Shown: positions 24,500 to 34,874 of the stretch, in pieces
Layout of the letters: each line of letters opens with the position of its first letter
How positions within the stretch are numbered: the first letter of the stretch is position 1
NCBI RefSeq assembly: GCF_902712855.1
Contig: NZ_LR743507.1
Span: 372,001-436,000 of the forward strand
DNA length: 64,000 nucleotides
Direction of reading: 5' to 3'
From: Variovorax paradoxus
GTDB lineage: Bacteria; Pseudomonadota; Gammaproteobacteria; Burkholderiales; Burkholderiaceae_C
The notes under the pieces: generated by a model
The model's database searches: none
Told to the model about the DNA's origin: nothing
The model's input: only the letters and a program-made list of their open reading frames with translations
Program-made: the position numbers and the translations under genes

Positions 24500-25393
24500 T
24501 TACAACTGTGCCTTGAGCAGCTTGGCCAGTTCCGAGAAGTTGCGCGTCACGGTGAAGCCGCACTCTTCCATGATGGCGAGCTTGGCATCGGCCGTGTCGG
24601 CGCCGCCCGAGATCAGCGCGCCGGCGTGGCCCATGCGCTTGCCGGGAGGGGCGGTGACACCGGCGATGAAGCCGACGACCGGCTTCTTCATGTGTTCCTT
24701 GCACCAGCGGGCAGCGTCAGCTTCGTCCGGGCCGCCGATTTCGCCGATCATGATGACCGCGTCGGTGTCCGGATCGTCGTTGAAGGCCTTCATCACGTCG
24801 ATGTGCTTCAGGCCGTTGATCGGGTCGCCGCCAATGCCGACTGCCGACGATTGGCCCAGGCCGATTTCGGTCAGTTGAGCCACGGCTTCGTACGTCAGCG
24901 TGCCCGAGCGCGAGACCACGCCGATGCGGCCCTTGCGGTGGATGTGGCCGGGCATGATGCCGATCTTGATTTCGTCGGGCGTGATCAGGCCGGGGCAGTT
25001 CGGGCCCAGCAGCAGCGTCTTCTTGCCGCCGGCCGCTTCCTTGGCCTTCATCTTGTTGCGCACTTCGAGCATGTCGCGGACCGGGATGCCTTCGGTGATG
25101 CAGATCGCCAGGTCCAGGTCGGCTTCGACGGCTTCCCAGATGGCGGCCGCGGCGCCTGCCGGCGGCACGTAGATCACCGACACGGTCGCGCCGGTCTGCG
25201 TGGCGGCTTCCTTGACCGAACCGAAGATCGGGATGTTGAAGATCGACTCGCCCGCCTTCTTCGGGTTCACGCCGGCCACGAAGGCGTTCTTGCCGTTCGC
25301 GTATTCCTGGCACTTTTCCGTGTGGAACTGGCCGGTCTTGCCGGTGATGCCTTGCGTGATGACTTTGGTGTCTTTGTTGATGTAGATCGACAT
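24500..25393 (-). CDS. sucD: Succinate-CoA ligase, alpha subunit
   Basis: 297-aa alpha subunit of succinyl-CoA synthetase, which makes ATP or GTP from succinyl-CoA in the TCA cycle. The CoA-binding N-terminus is ITQGITGKTGQFHTEKC. The phosphohistidine loop lies near residue 250 in GKRMGHAGALISGG. GPNCPGLITP and VGIGGDPINGL are standard. The length equals that of other SucD proteins. It follows sucC by 10 nt and is closed by a strong terminator. Confidence 0.98.
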   Translation of the reverse strand: MSIYINKDTKVITQGITGKTGQFHTEKCQEYANGKNAFVAGVNPKKAGESIFNIPIFGSVKEAATQTGATVSVIYVPPAGAAAAIWEAVEADLDLAICITEGIPVRDMLEVRNKMKAKEAAGGKKTLLLGPNCPGLITPDEIKIGIMPGHIHRKGRIGVVSRSGTLTYEAVAQLTEIGLGQSSAVGIGGDPINGLKHIDVMKAFNDDPDTDAVIMIGEIGGPDEADAARWCKEHMKKPVVGFIAGVTAPPGKRMGHAGALISGGADTADAKLAIMEECGFTVTRNFSELAKLLKAQL

Positions 25394-25403
25394 GACTTGT
25401 TCC

Positions 25404-26570
<1,167 letters not shown>

Positions 26571-26787
26571 GAGGGATGTCTCTCGGAAGGAGGAGGTTGA
26601 GAACGGGAGATCTGGGCTGAGAGTGTTTCTGCTCTGTTGCTCGCGGGCGACGGCAGCCTGACGGCTGGGGGCGGCGAACAACCGCGGACTGTATCATGGT
26701 GCGCCGCACCAATACTGGACGTAGGGTTGCGGTCAATACGTACTTTCTTCTAGACCCCGCTCCGGGGTTCCATCGAGCACCACCACC

Positions 26788-27711
26788 ATGGCCAAGGTTT
26801 TCATCGACGGCGAGGCCGGTACCACCGGCCTGCAGATTCGCGAGCGGCTCCAGACGATGCCGCAGATCGAACTCGTGAGCATCGCGCCCGAGCTGCGAAA
26901 GGACGTCAACGCCAAGCGCGACCTGATGGCCGGCGTCGACCTCGTGGTGCTCTGCCTGCACGACGACGCGGCGCGCGAATCGGTGGCGCTGATCGACCAG
27001 CTGCCCGGCGCCAAGCCCAAGATCATCGACGCCTCGACGGCGCACCGCATCGCCCCGGGCTGGGTGTTCGGCTTCCCCGAACTGGTGGAAGGCCACTGGC
27101 AGGCGGTGGCCAAGGCCGACCGCGTGGGCAATCCCGGCTGCTATGCCAGCGGCGCCATTGCCATGGTGCGCCCGCTGGTGGACGCGGGCATCCTGCCCGC
27201 CGACTTCCCGATCTCGCTGCCTTCCGTAAGCGGCTACTCGGGCGGCGGCCGGACCATGATCGAGGCCTATGAAAAGGGCGAGGCGCCCCTGTTCGAGACC
27301 TACGCGCTGGGCCTGAAGCACAAGCACATTCCCGAAATCATGACGTACACCGGCCTCACCCGCCGTCCGGTCTTCATTCCGTCGGTGGGCAATTTCAAGC
27401 AGGGCATGCTGGTGCAGCTGCCGCTGCATCTCGACCTGCTGCCCGGCAAGCCGAAGGCCGGCGACCTGCAGGACGCCCTGGCCGCGCACTACGCGAAGAG
27501 CAACACGCCCGAGCAGTTCGTGAAGGTGCTGCCGCCGACCGAGGACGGCAAGCTCGAGGCGCTGGCGCTCAACGACACCAACAACCTCGAGATCCGCGTG
27601 TTCCCGAACGAGGACCACCACCACGCCGTGGTCATCGCCCGCCTGGACAACCTCGGCAAGGGCGCCAGCGGCGCCGCGGTGCAGAACCTGAAGCTGATGC
27701 TGGCGCTCTGA
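26788..27711 (+). CDS. argC: N-acetyl-gamma-glutamyl-phosphate reductase (type 2)
   Basis: NADPH-dependent reductase of arginine synthesis that turns N-acetylglutamyl phosphate into the semialdehyde. At 307 aa it is the short (type 2) form. VFIDGEAGTTGLQIRERL is the nucleotide-binding start. The catalytic Cys118 is in VGNPGCYASGAI. VSGYSGGGRTMIEAYE and a His-rich block near the end (NEDHHHAVVIARLDNLGKGA) complete the fold. It stands alone and is divergent from sucCD. Confidence 0.96.
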   Translation: MAKVFIDGEAGTTGLQIRERLQTMPQIELVSIAPELRKDVNAKRDLMAGVDLVVLCLHDDAARESVALIDQLPGAKPKIIDASTAHRIAPGWVFGFPELVEGHWQAVAKADRVGNPGCYASGAIAMVRPLVDAGILPADFPISLPSVSGYSGGGRTMIEAYEKGEAPLFETYALGLKHKHIPEIMTYTGLTRRPVFIPSVGNFKQGMLVQLPLHLDLLPGKPKAGDLQDALAAHYAKSNTPEQFVKVLPPTEDGKLEALALNDTNNLEIRVFPNEDHHHAVVIARLDNLGKGASGAAVQNLKLMLAL

Positions 27712-27743
27712 GCGCCGCTGCATTCAGCTTCTTCGGTTTTTCT

Positions 27744-28487
27744 TCAGTTCACCAGCCAGAGCCCGACACCCAGCAGCGCCGCATGCGCGCCCAGCGCGAT
27801 GTACAGCGGCGTGCGCGAGGGCTCGGCCATTTCCTGCATCGTCTCGTTGATGCGGCGCGTGAGCAGCGCGCGCAGCGCCGGGTCCTGCACCGGACCTTCG
27901 CCCGGCGCCACCATCGGTTCGCCGTGCGCGGCGCGGCTTTCCTGCCACTCGGCCATCATGTCGCTCAGCGGCAGGCGGTTGAGCACGAAAGCCACCACCG
28001 CGCGCACCGCCCTGCCCTCGCCCAGCACCGGCGCCAGCTGCTTCGTCAGCGCGTCGACCGAAAGCCAGTCCGCCGCACGGTGCAGCGTGCCATGTGCACG
28101 CGGCATCGCCTCGATGCGCCCGGCGATTGCGCCACTCAGCCGCTGCGCGACCGCCTCGCCGCGCGCCGCCACCAGGTGCTGCATGGCGCGGGCACGCCCC
28201 TGCGCCACGCCGAGCATCACGTAGACCACGACGAACATCAGCAGCAGCAAGGCCACCAGCACCGACGGCGTGGTGATCAGCGCAATGATCGCGCCCGCCC
28301 CGCCGGCGCGTGCCGCGACATTGCCCGGACCGTTCAGCTGGCTCAGATAGAAGAAGAAAACGCCGCCGCCGAGGATCACGCCCAGCAGGCCGCCCTTGAT
28401 GACGGAGCCCGCGAAGGCCAGGCCGGCCTTGGCGCCGGTACGAACGAGCGATGGCTGCCCTGCAGCGTTGGCGGGATCAGACGGCAT
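27744..28487 (-). CDS. Hypothetical membrane protein
   Basis: 247-aa protein with two strong hydrophobic segments near residues 28-50 and 68-95 and one at the C-terminus (IALGAHAALLGVGLWLVN). Between them is a helical soluble region. The topology resembles a small membrane anchor with a large cytosolic or periplasmic middle. GGAGGAG precedes the ATG at 28487. I recognise no family. It converges on argC and lies downstream of the IclR gene on the same strand, separated by 59 nt. Confidence 0.7.
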   Translation of the reverse strand: MPSDPANAAGQPSLVRTGAKAGLAFAGSVIKGGLLGVILGGGVFFFYLSQLNGPGNVAARAGGAGAIIALITTPSVLVALLLLMFVVVYVMLGVAQGRARAMQHLVAARGEAVAQRLSGAIAGRIEAMPRAHGTLHRAADWLSVDALTKQLAPVLGEGRAVRAVVAFVLNRLPLSDMMAEWQESRAAHGEPMVAPGEGPVQDPALRALLTRRINETMQEMAEPSRTPLYIALGAHAALLGVGLWLVN

Positions 28488-28546
28488 GAAGAACTCCTCC
28501 GGTTTTTTGATCGGCGGATCATGCCATCCGCACCACCGGATGCGCC

Positions 28547-29401
28547 CTACTCGTTGTCGTTGTAGCCGCTCGCGCCCATCAGCGCCGACAGTCGCGCGGC
28601 GATGTTGCCGACGATGCCGCGCACCTGCACCACGTCGGGCGCCGACTTCTGGTCGATGCGCTCGATGTACGGCACGTTGATCGACGCGATCACGTGGTCG
28701 GCCGCGCCCATCACCGGAAAGGCGATGTTGGTGATGCCGCGCGTCTGCTTGCTCGGCATGGCCGAGTAGCCGCGCTCGCGCACCTCCTGCAGCAGCGCGA
28801 ACAGCTCGCCCGGGTCCATGTCGAGCTCGCCTTCGACGTTGCTGTGGGCACGCAGCATGCGCGCGCGGTCGATCTCGTCGCGGAACGCCAGCAGCACATG
28901 GCCCGACGAGGTGTCGGTCAGCCCCATCACCACGCCCACCTTGAGCCCGAACGACCAGCGCTCCGGGCTCTCGACCTGCGCGATGACCACCACGCGCCCG
29001 CCCTGGTACATGGTCAGGTGGCACGACTGGCGCGCCCGGTTGGCCAGCTCGCGCAGCAGCGGCAGCGCGGCGCTCACCAGGCTCTTCAGCGGCTGCTGGC
29101 GGTGCGCCAGCTCGAACATGCGCAAGGTGAGCGTGTAGCGGTCGTTCTCGTCGACCTGCACGTAGCCGCGGCGCTGCAGGGTCACGGCCATGCGGAAGAT
29201 CTCGCTGACCTTGCGGCCGACCTTCTGCGCCAGCTCGTTGAGCGTGTACCCGCTGGCGCTGTCGGCCAGCGCCTCGAGGATGTCCAGCCCCTTCTCGAGC
29301 GCCGGCGCGGCATAGCGCAGCGCGCCCTCGCCGTCCGGCGCGGCGTCGGCCCCGGCCTCGCTGCGGTCCTGCTGTTCTTCCGGCGCTGGTGCTTGCTTCA
29401 T
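28547..29401 (-). CDS. IclR family transcriptional regulator
   Basis: 284-aa regulator. The N-terminal winged helix (about 30-95) has ALEKGLDILEALADSASGYT and LNELAQKVGRKVSEIFRM as recognition region. The C-terminal IclR effector domain carries TDTSSGHVLLAF and KQTRGITNIAFPVMG. ATG 29401 is preferred to one nine codons upstream. It lies 10 nt downstream of the SDR gene and faces the catabolic operon starting at 30425, so it is the probable local repressor or activator. A perfect dyad in the divergent promoter (30230-30249) is its best candidate operator. The ligand is presumably a pathway intermediate. Confidence 0.92.
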   Translation of the reverse strand: MKQAPAPEEQQDRSEAGADAAPDGEGALRYAAPALEKGLDILEALADSASGYTLNELAQKVGRKVSEIFRMAVTLQRRGYVQVDENDRYTLTLRMFELAHRQQPLKSLVSAALPLLRELANRARQSCHLTMYQGGRVVVIAQVESPERWSFGLKVGVVMGLTDTSSGHVLLAFRDEIDRARMLRAHSNVEGELDMDPGELFALLQEVRERGYSAMPSKQTRGITNIAFPVMGAADHVIASINVPYIERIDQKSAPDVVQVRGIVGNIAARLSALMGASGYNDNE

Positions 29402-29411
29402 TGTTCGCTGC

Positions 29412-30182
29412 TCAGTTCGACCATCCACCGTCGATCATATGGATCGCGCCGGTGGTGAAGGCCGACTCGTCGGACGCCAGGTACACCACCAGCGCCGCGA
29501 TCTCCTCCGGCTTGCCGACGCGGCCGAGCGGCTGGCGCGCCACGAAGGCGGCGCGCACGGTGGCCTCGTCGGCACCGGCCTGCTCGGCCTGCGCCGCGAT
29601 GCGGTCGCGCAGCGAGGGCGACTCGACCGTGCCGGGGCAGATGGCGTTGCAGCGCACGCCCTGCTGGATGAAGTCTGCCGCCACCGCCTTGGTCAGCCCG
29701 ATGACGGCCGCCTTCGACGCGCCGTAGACGAATCGGTTGGGCACGCCCTTCACGCTCGACGCGGCCGAGGCCATGTTGATGATCGAGCCGCCGCGCTCCA
29801 GCATGTCGGGCAGGAAGGCGCGGATGGTGCGGTACATCGACTTCACGTTGAGGTCCATGCTGAAGTCCCAGTCGGCTTCTTCGCACGCCAGGATGTTGCC
29901 GCTGTGGACGAAGCCGGCGCAGTTGAAGAGCACGTCGAGCCGGCCCGCGGTCTGCGCAAAGGACTTCAGTGCTGCGCTGTCGCGCACGTCGAGCGCGGCC
30001 GGCTTGAGCCCCGCAAGGCCTTCTTCGCGGGCCAGCGCCGCCAGTTCGGCCAGCGCAGCCTCGTCCACGTCGGTCGCCCACACCGTGGCGCCTTCGCGCT
30101 CCAGCGCCAGAGCGCTGGCCCGGCCGATGCCCTTGCCGGCAGCGGTGACGAGGATGTTCTTTCCTTGAACGCGGGAAGTCAT
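29412..30182 (-). CDS. SDR family dehydrogenase, sugar-acid pathway
   Basis: 256-aa short-chain dehydrogenase. The NAD(P) loop TAAGKGIGRASALALE is near residues 13-28, followed by an Asp at the end of beta-2 (TDVDEA) that favours NAD+. NCAG, the catalytic Ser in NMASAAS, and YGASK follow. The TAAGKGIGRA variant and overall text resemble 2-keto-3-deoxy-L-fuconate dehydrogenases and type 2 3-hydroxybutyrate dehydrogenases. Context with dehydratases points to oxidation of a keto-deoxy sugar acid. ATG 30182 was chosen because the fold begins there. It is the first gene of a minus-strand unit with the IclR gene. Confidence 0.85.
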   Translation of the reverse strand: MTSRVQGKNILVTAAGKGIGRASALALEREGATVWATDVDEAALAELAALAREEGLAGLKPAALDVRDSAALKSFAQTAGRLDVLFNCAGFVHSGNILACEEADWDFSMDLNVKSMYRTIRAFLPDMLERGGSIINMASAASSVKGVPNRFVYGASKAAVIGLTKAVAADFIQQGVRCNAICPGTVESPSLRDRIAAQAEQAGADEATVRAAFVARQPLGRVGKPEEIAALVVYLASDESAFTTGAIHMIDGGWSN

Positions 30183-30229
30183 TTGAGCGGAGTCCTTCTG
30201 GGGGTGTTGGCTGAATGTTGATTCGCACA

Positions 30230-30249
30230 AGTGAAATATTAATTTCACT
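30230..30249. promoter_or_regulatory. Perfect dyad AGTGAAAT-atta-ATTTCACT (candidate IclR operator)
   Basis: 20-nt inverted repeat, AT-rich in an otherwise GC-rich region, in the 242-bp divergent space between the SDR gene (ATG 30182) and the RraA gene (ATG 30425). A second, shorter palindrome AAACTAGTTT lies at 30392-30401 close to the operon start. The dyad is the kind of site an IclR-type dimer binds. The match to a particular regulator is inferred from position. Confidence 0.6.
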
Positions 30250-30424
30250 GATGAAAACAAATATACGCGACCGCCGATCGCGCAATGATCCTCAAAAACC
30301 CGTGCACGCGCCTCTCTCGATTGGTGAATACCCTCGAATTCGCGCAAACCCCAGCTTTCGTTTCGACCTCAAAAGCTAACCTTTGCGGCGAAAACTAGTT
30401 TCATCTAAGAAAACAAGGTTCACG

Positions 30425-31081
30425 ATGCCACACGACTCCGCGCTCATCGGCCGCCTGCAAGCCTGCTACACCGGCATCCTTCACGACGTGATGCGCGCCG
30501 CAGGCATGCGCGACTTCACCCTGCCGCCCACGCTGCGCCCGCTGATCGCCGGCCGGAAGCTCTGCGGTCCGGCCTTCACGGTGAACGGGCGCGTCGACCC
30601 CACGGCCGATCCGCACGAGACGCTGATGGCGTGGACCGGCTTTCTGTCGCGCGCCAAGCCGGGCCACATCGCGGTGATCCAGCCCAACGACTCCACCGTG
30701 TCGCACATGGGCGAGCTGTCGGCCGAGACGCTGGGCCGCAAAGGCGTGCTGGGCGTGATCGCCGACGGCGGCGTGCGCGACGCCGAGTTCATCCTGCAGC
30801 AGGGCTTCCAGGTGTGGCACCGCTACTTCACGCCGCGCGATATCGTGGGCTACTGGCTGCCCGAGGCGATGGACGTGCCGGTGCGCATCGGCGAGGTCAC
30901 GGTGAACCCCGGCGACCTGCTGCTGGCCGACACCGACGGCGTGATCTGCCTGCCGCTGGCGCAGGCCGACGCCGTCATCACCGAAGCCGAGCACATGATG
31001 GGCCGCGAGAACCTCGTGCGCACCGCCATCCTCGCGGGCACCGACCCGCAGGAGGCTTATCTGAAATACCGCAAGTTCTGA
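30425..31081 (+). CDS. RraA family aldolase/decarboxylase
   Basis: 218-aa RraA-like protein. The motif GELSAETLGRKGVLGVIADG followed by GVRDAEFI fits the G-x19/20-R-D signature of the enzymatic branch (4-hydroxy-4-methyl-2-oxoglutarate aldolase and oxaloacetate decarboxylase). It differs from the RNase E inhibitor RraA itself. These trimers cleave 2-oxo-4-hydroxy acids to pyruvate with a divalent metal. It opens the catabolic operon, 7 nt before the next gene. ATG 30425 is preferred over an upstream GTG-type start lying in the promoter. Confidence 0.85.
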   Translation: MPHDSALIGRLQACYTGILHDVMRAAGMRDFTLPPTLRPLIAGRKLCGPAFTVNGRVDPTADPHETLMAWTGFLSRAKPGHIAVIQPNDSTVSHMGELSAETLGRKGVLGVIADGGVRDAEFILQQGFQVWHRYFTPRDIVGYWLPEAMDVPVRIGEVTVNPGDLLLADTDGVICLPLAQADAVITEAEHMMGRENLVRTAILAGTDPQEAYLKYRKF

Positions 31082-31088
31082 GCGCCGG

Positions 31089-31424
31089 ATGCCGACCGCC
31101 TCTCCCGCACCGGCCATCGACGCCCGGCTGGTGCTGCTCTCCCCCTCGGACAACTGCCTGATCGCCTGCACCCACCTCGCCGCCGGCACCGCGGTGCAGC
31201 TCGAGGGCGGCCCCGTCGCACTGGCAAAGGACATCGGCCTGGGCCACAAGATCGCGCGCCATGCCATCGCGGCCGGAACCAAGGTGCTGAAGTACGACGC
31301 CGTCATCGGCAGCCTGCGCACGCCGGTCGAGGCCGGCGCGCACATCCACACGCACAACCTCGACAGCGACTACACGCCGACCTACACGCTGGACGAAGGC
31401 AGGACCTTCGTCGGCCACGGCTGA
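31089..31424 (+). CDS. UxaA family dehydratase, small (SAF-domain) subunit
   Basis: 111-aa protein matching the N-terminal SAF domain of altronate and galactarate dehydratases: LAKDIGLGHKIARHAIAAGT, KYDAVIG and AGAHIHTHNL. In many bacteria this domain and the large catalytic part are separate genes, as here and as in the SuyA/SuyB sulfo-lyase pair. The next gene (31439) is the large subunit. The substrate is a sugar acid or similar 2,3-hydroxy acid, and the exact one cannot be told. Confidence 0.9.
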   Translation: MPTASPAPAIDARLVLLSPSDNCLIACTHLAAGTAVQLEGGPVALAKDIGLGHKIARHAIAAGTKVLKYDAVIGSLRTPVEAGAHIHTHNLDSDYTPTYTLDEGRTFVGHG

Positions 31425-31438
31425 GGCGCCCTCCCCGC

Positions 31439-32671
31439 ATGAACGCTCCCAACCTCCAGATCCAGGGCTTCCCGCGTGCCGATGGCCGCAAGGGCATCCG
31501 CAACGTCGTGGTCGTGGCCTACCTGGTCGAGTGCGCGCACCACGTGGCGCGCGAGATCACGCTGAACTTCCGCCAGCAGGACGGCGAGAGCGAGGTGCAC
31601 CTCGTCGGCTTCCCCGGCTGCTATCCCAACGCGTACGCCGAACGCATGATGGAAGCGATCGCCACGCACCCCAACGTGGGCGCGGCGCTGCTAATTTCGC
31701 TGGGCTGCGAAAGCATGAACAAGCGCAAGCTCGAGGAGGCGGTGGCCGCCTCGGGCCGGCCGGTGCACACGCTCACCATCCAGCAGAAGGGCGGCACGCG
31801 CAGCACCATCCGCGAAGGCACGGAGTGGGTGCAGTGGGCGCTGGCCGAACTCGCGCAGCAGCAGCGCGTGCCGATGGCGCTGAACGAACTCGTGGTCGGC
31901 ACCATCTGCGGCGGCTCCGACGGCACCAGCGGCATCACCGCCAACCCGGCCGTGGGCCGCGCCTTCGACCTGCTGATCGCGCAGGACGCGCGCTGCATCT
32001 TCGAGGAAACCGGCGAACTCATCGGCTGCGAGTTCCACATGAAGCGGCGCGCCGCCACGCCCGAACTGGGCGAGGCCATCGTCGAGTGCGTGAACAAGGC
32101 CGCGCGCTACTACAGCACCATGGGCCACGGCAGCTTCGCGCCGGGCAATGCCGACGGCGGGCTCTCCACCATCGAGGAGAAGTCGCTCGGCGCGTACGCC
32201 AAGAGCGGCGCCTCGCCCATCAACGGCATCGTGAAGCCCGGCGACGTGCCGCCGCAGGGCGGCCTCTACCTGCTGGACGTGGTGCCCGACGGCGAGCCGC
32301 GCTTCGGCTTCCCGAACATCAGCGACAACGCGGAGATCGTGGAGCTCATCGCCTGCGGCGCGCACGTGATCCTGTTCACCACGGGGCGCGGCTCGGTGGT
32401 GGGCTCGGCCGTGTCGCCGGTCATCAAGGTCTGCGCCAATCCCGACACCTACCGCCAGCTCGGCGAAGACATGGACGTCGATGCCGGCCGCATCCTCGAA
32501 GGGCGCGGCACGCTGCAGGAGGTGGGCCAGGAGATCTTCGACGCGGTGCGCGAGGTGGCCAACGGCACGGCCAGCAAGTCGGAGGCGCTGGGCCATCGCG
32601 AATTCATCCTGACCTACAAGGCCTTCGAACCGCTCGGCCCTTCGTGCCTGCCGCTCGCGCGCGCCGCATAG
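31439..32671 (+). CDS. UxaA/GarD family dehydratase, large subunit
   Basis: 410-aa catalytic subunit of the altronate/galactarate dehydratase family. Markers are GFPRADGRKGIRNVVVVAYL, LISLGCESMN, VGTICGGSDGTSGITANPAV, ETGELIGCE and ILFTTGRGSVVGSAVSPVIK. Conserved Cys residues in GCES and TICGGSD are placed as for the Fe-dependent enzymes. It begins 14 nt after the small subunit. The likely reaction is beta-elimination of water from a sugar acid to a 2-keto-3-deoxy acid. Sulfolactate-type lyase activity is an alternative that the sequence does not exclude. Confidence 0.9.
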   Translation: MNAPNLQIQGFPRADGRKGIRNVVVVAYLVECAHHVAREITLNFRQQDGESEVHLVGFPGCYPNAYAERMMEAIATHPNVGAALLISLGCESMNKRKLEEAVAASGRPVHTLTIQQKGGTRSTIREGTEWVQWALAELAQQQRVPMALNELVVGTICGGSDGTSGITANPAVGRAFDLLIAQDARCIFEETGELIGCEFHMKRRAATPELGEAIVECVNKAARYYSTMGHGSFAPGNADGGLSTIEEKSLGAYAKSGASPINGIVKPGDVPPQGGLYLLDVVPDGEPRFGFPNISDNAEIVELIACGAHVILFTTGRGSVVGSAVSPVIKVCANPDTYRQLGEDMDVDAGRILEGRGTLQEVGQEIFDAVREVANGTASKSEALGHREFILTYKAFEPLGPSCLPLARAA

Positions 32672-32685
32672 CGGCGCCCTCCCCG

Positions 32686-32760
32686 CCTTTTCCCGTCCTG
32701 CCTCTTCCCGTCCCGCCTCTTCCCGTCCTGCTTTTTCTCGTCCCGACTTTTCCTGGACTC
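32686..32760 (+). repeat. Five imperfect tandem copies of a 15-bp pyrimidine-rich unit
   Basis: Units begin at 32686, 32701, 32716, 32731 and 32746. The consensus is CCTCTTCCCGTCCTG, with the last two copies drifted. The tract lies between the dehydratase stop and the GGAG that precedes the TTG start of the permease. The plus strand is almost free of A and would be unstructured in mRNA. Confidence 0.8.
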
Positions 32761-32774
32761 CCGGAGCCCATTCC

Positions 32775-33458
32775 TTGAACTACCAGTTCGATTTCGCGCC
32801 CGTGCTCGAACAGTGGCCGCTGCTGCTCGAAGGCGCGTGGACCACCGTGCAGCTTTCCTTCATCGCGACCGTGCTGGGCTTCGCGCTCGGCACGGTCTGC
32901 GCGCTGGGCCGCAACAGCCGCCACGGCTGGCTGCGCAACCTCACGGGCGGCTATGTGGAAGCGATCCGCAACACGCCGCTGCTGATCCAGAGCTACTTTC
33001 TCATCTTCGGCCTGTCGAGCGCGGGCGTGACCATGCCGATCATGGTGGGCGCGGTGCTCGCGCTGGTGGTGAACATCGGCGCGTACAGCTGCGAGATCAT
33101 CCGCGCGGGCATCGAGTCGATCCACAAGGGCCAGCTCGAGGCGGCGCAATGCCTGGGCCTGTCCAAGGTGCAGGTGTTCTGGCACGTGATCCTGCGGCCC
33201 GCAGTGGAGCGCGTGTACCCGGCGCTCGCCAGCCAGTTCGTGCTGCTGATGCTGGCCTCCAGCATCATGTCGTCGATCGGTGCCGAAGAGCTCTTCGGCG
33301 TGGCCAACCGCATCCAGTCGGACACCTTCCGCAACTTCGAGATCTTCATCGTGCTGTGGGTGGTGTACCTGGTGCTGTCGTACGCCATGCGCCTGGGCTT
33401 CTGGCTGCTGGGCATGCTCATCTTCCCGCGCCGGCGCAAGCTGGGCACGCCGTTGTGA
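32775..33458 (+). CDS. Amino-acid-type ABC transporter permease (HisMQ family)
   Basis: 227-aa inner-membrane permease of the polar-amino-acid uptake family with about five membrane segments. The family motifs are YVEAIRNTPLLIQSYFLIFG near the middle and EAAQCLGLSKVQVFWHVILRPA, the EAA loop that contacts the ATPase. It starts with TTG behind GGAG, directly after a 15-bp repeat array. It partners with the next permease, the ATPase and the binding protein as one importer. Confidence 0.92.
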   Translation: MNYQFDFAPVLEQWPLLLEGAWTTVQLSFIATVLGFALGTVCALGRNSRHGWLRNLTGGYVEAIRNTPLLIQSYFLIFGLSSAGVTMPIMVGAVLALVVNIGAYSCEIIRAGIESIHKGQLEAAQCLGLSKVQVFWHVILRPAVERVYPALASQFVLLMLASSIMSSIGAEELFGVANRIQSDTFRNFEIFIVLWVVYLVLSYAMRLGFWLLGMLIFPRRRKLGTPL

Positions 33459-33471
33459 CGAGGATGTCGAC

Positions 33472-34111
33472 ATGAGCTTCATGCCGGCCGAACACCTCGG
33501 CTTTCTCCTGATGGGCGCGTGGGGCACTGTGCAGCTGTCGGCGCTCGCGTTCGTGGGCGGCGGGCTCATCGGCCTGGCGGTGGCGCTGGCGCGCGTGTCG
33601 CCGGTGAAGGCTGTGCGCATGGCGGCCGCGGGCTACATCCAGGTCATCCAGGGCACGCCGCTGTTGGTGCTGATGGGCGTGTGCTTCTTCGGACCGAACA
33701 TCGTGGGCATCGGCTCGGTGCCCGCGCTGGCGGCGGCGGCGCTGGCCATCACCATCTATGCGAGCGCCTTCCTCGGCGAGATCTGGCGTGGCTGCATCCA
33801 GGCCGTGCCGCGCAGCCAGTGGGAGGCGGCCGAATGCCTGGCGCTCACGCGCTGGGAGCGCATGCGCCGCGTGGTGCTGCCGCAGGCGCTGCGCATCGCG
33901 ACGCCGCCCACCGTGGGCTTCCTGGTGCAGATCATCAAGAACACGTCGATCGCCTCGCTGGTGGTGGGCTACGCGGAGCTTTCCTACAACGCCAAGGTGC
34001 TGAACAACTCGACCTTCCAGCCCTTCCTGTATTTCGGGTGCGCGGTGGTGCTGTATTTCGTTCTCTGTTATCCGCTGTCGCGATGGAGTCGCGCCCTTGA
34101 AAGGAAGCTCA

Positions 34112-34128
<17 letters not shown>
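33472..34128 (+). CDS. Amino-acid-type ABC transporter permease (second)
   Basis: 218-aa HisMQ-type permease. GYIQVIQGTPLLVLMGVCFF and the EAA loop WEAAECLALTRWERMRRVVLP are clear. ATG 33472 follows the first permease by 13 nt. The 3' end overlaps the ATPase gene by 17 nt, supporting translational coupling. With the first permease it makes the heterodimeric channel. Confidence 0.92.
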
Positions 34129-34840
<712 letters not shown>

Positions 34841-34874
34841 TTTTTCTTCCTCAGACAACTCCAGGAGACTTTCG

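Noticed and set aside
31089..32671. Calling the pair uxaA or garD
   Set aside because: The family covers altronate, galactarate, sulfolactate and other dehydratases or lyases. No uronate or galactarate genes are present to fix the substrate.
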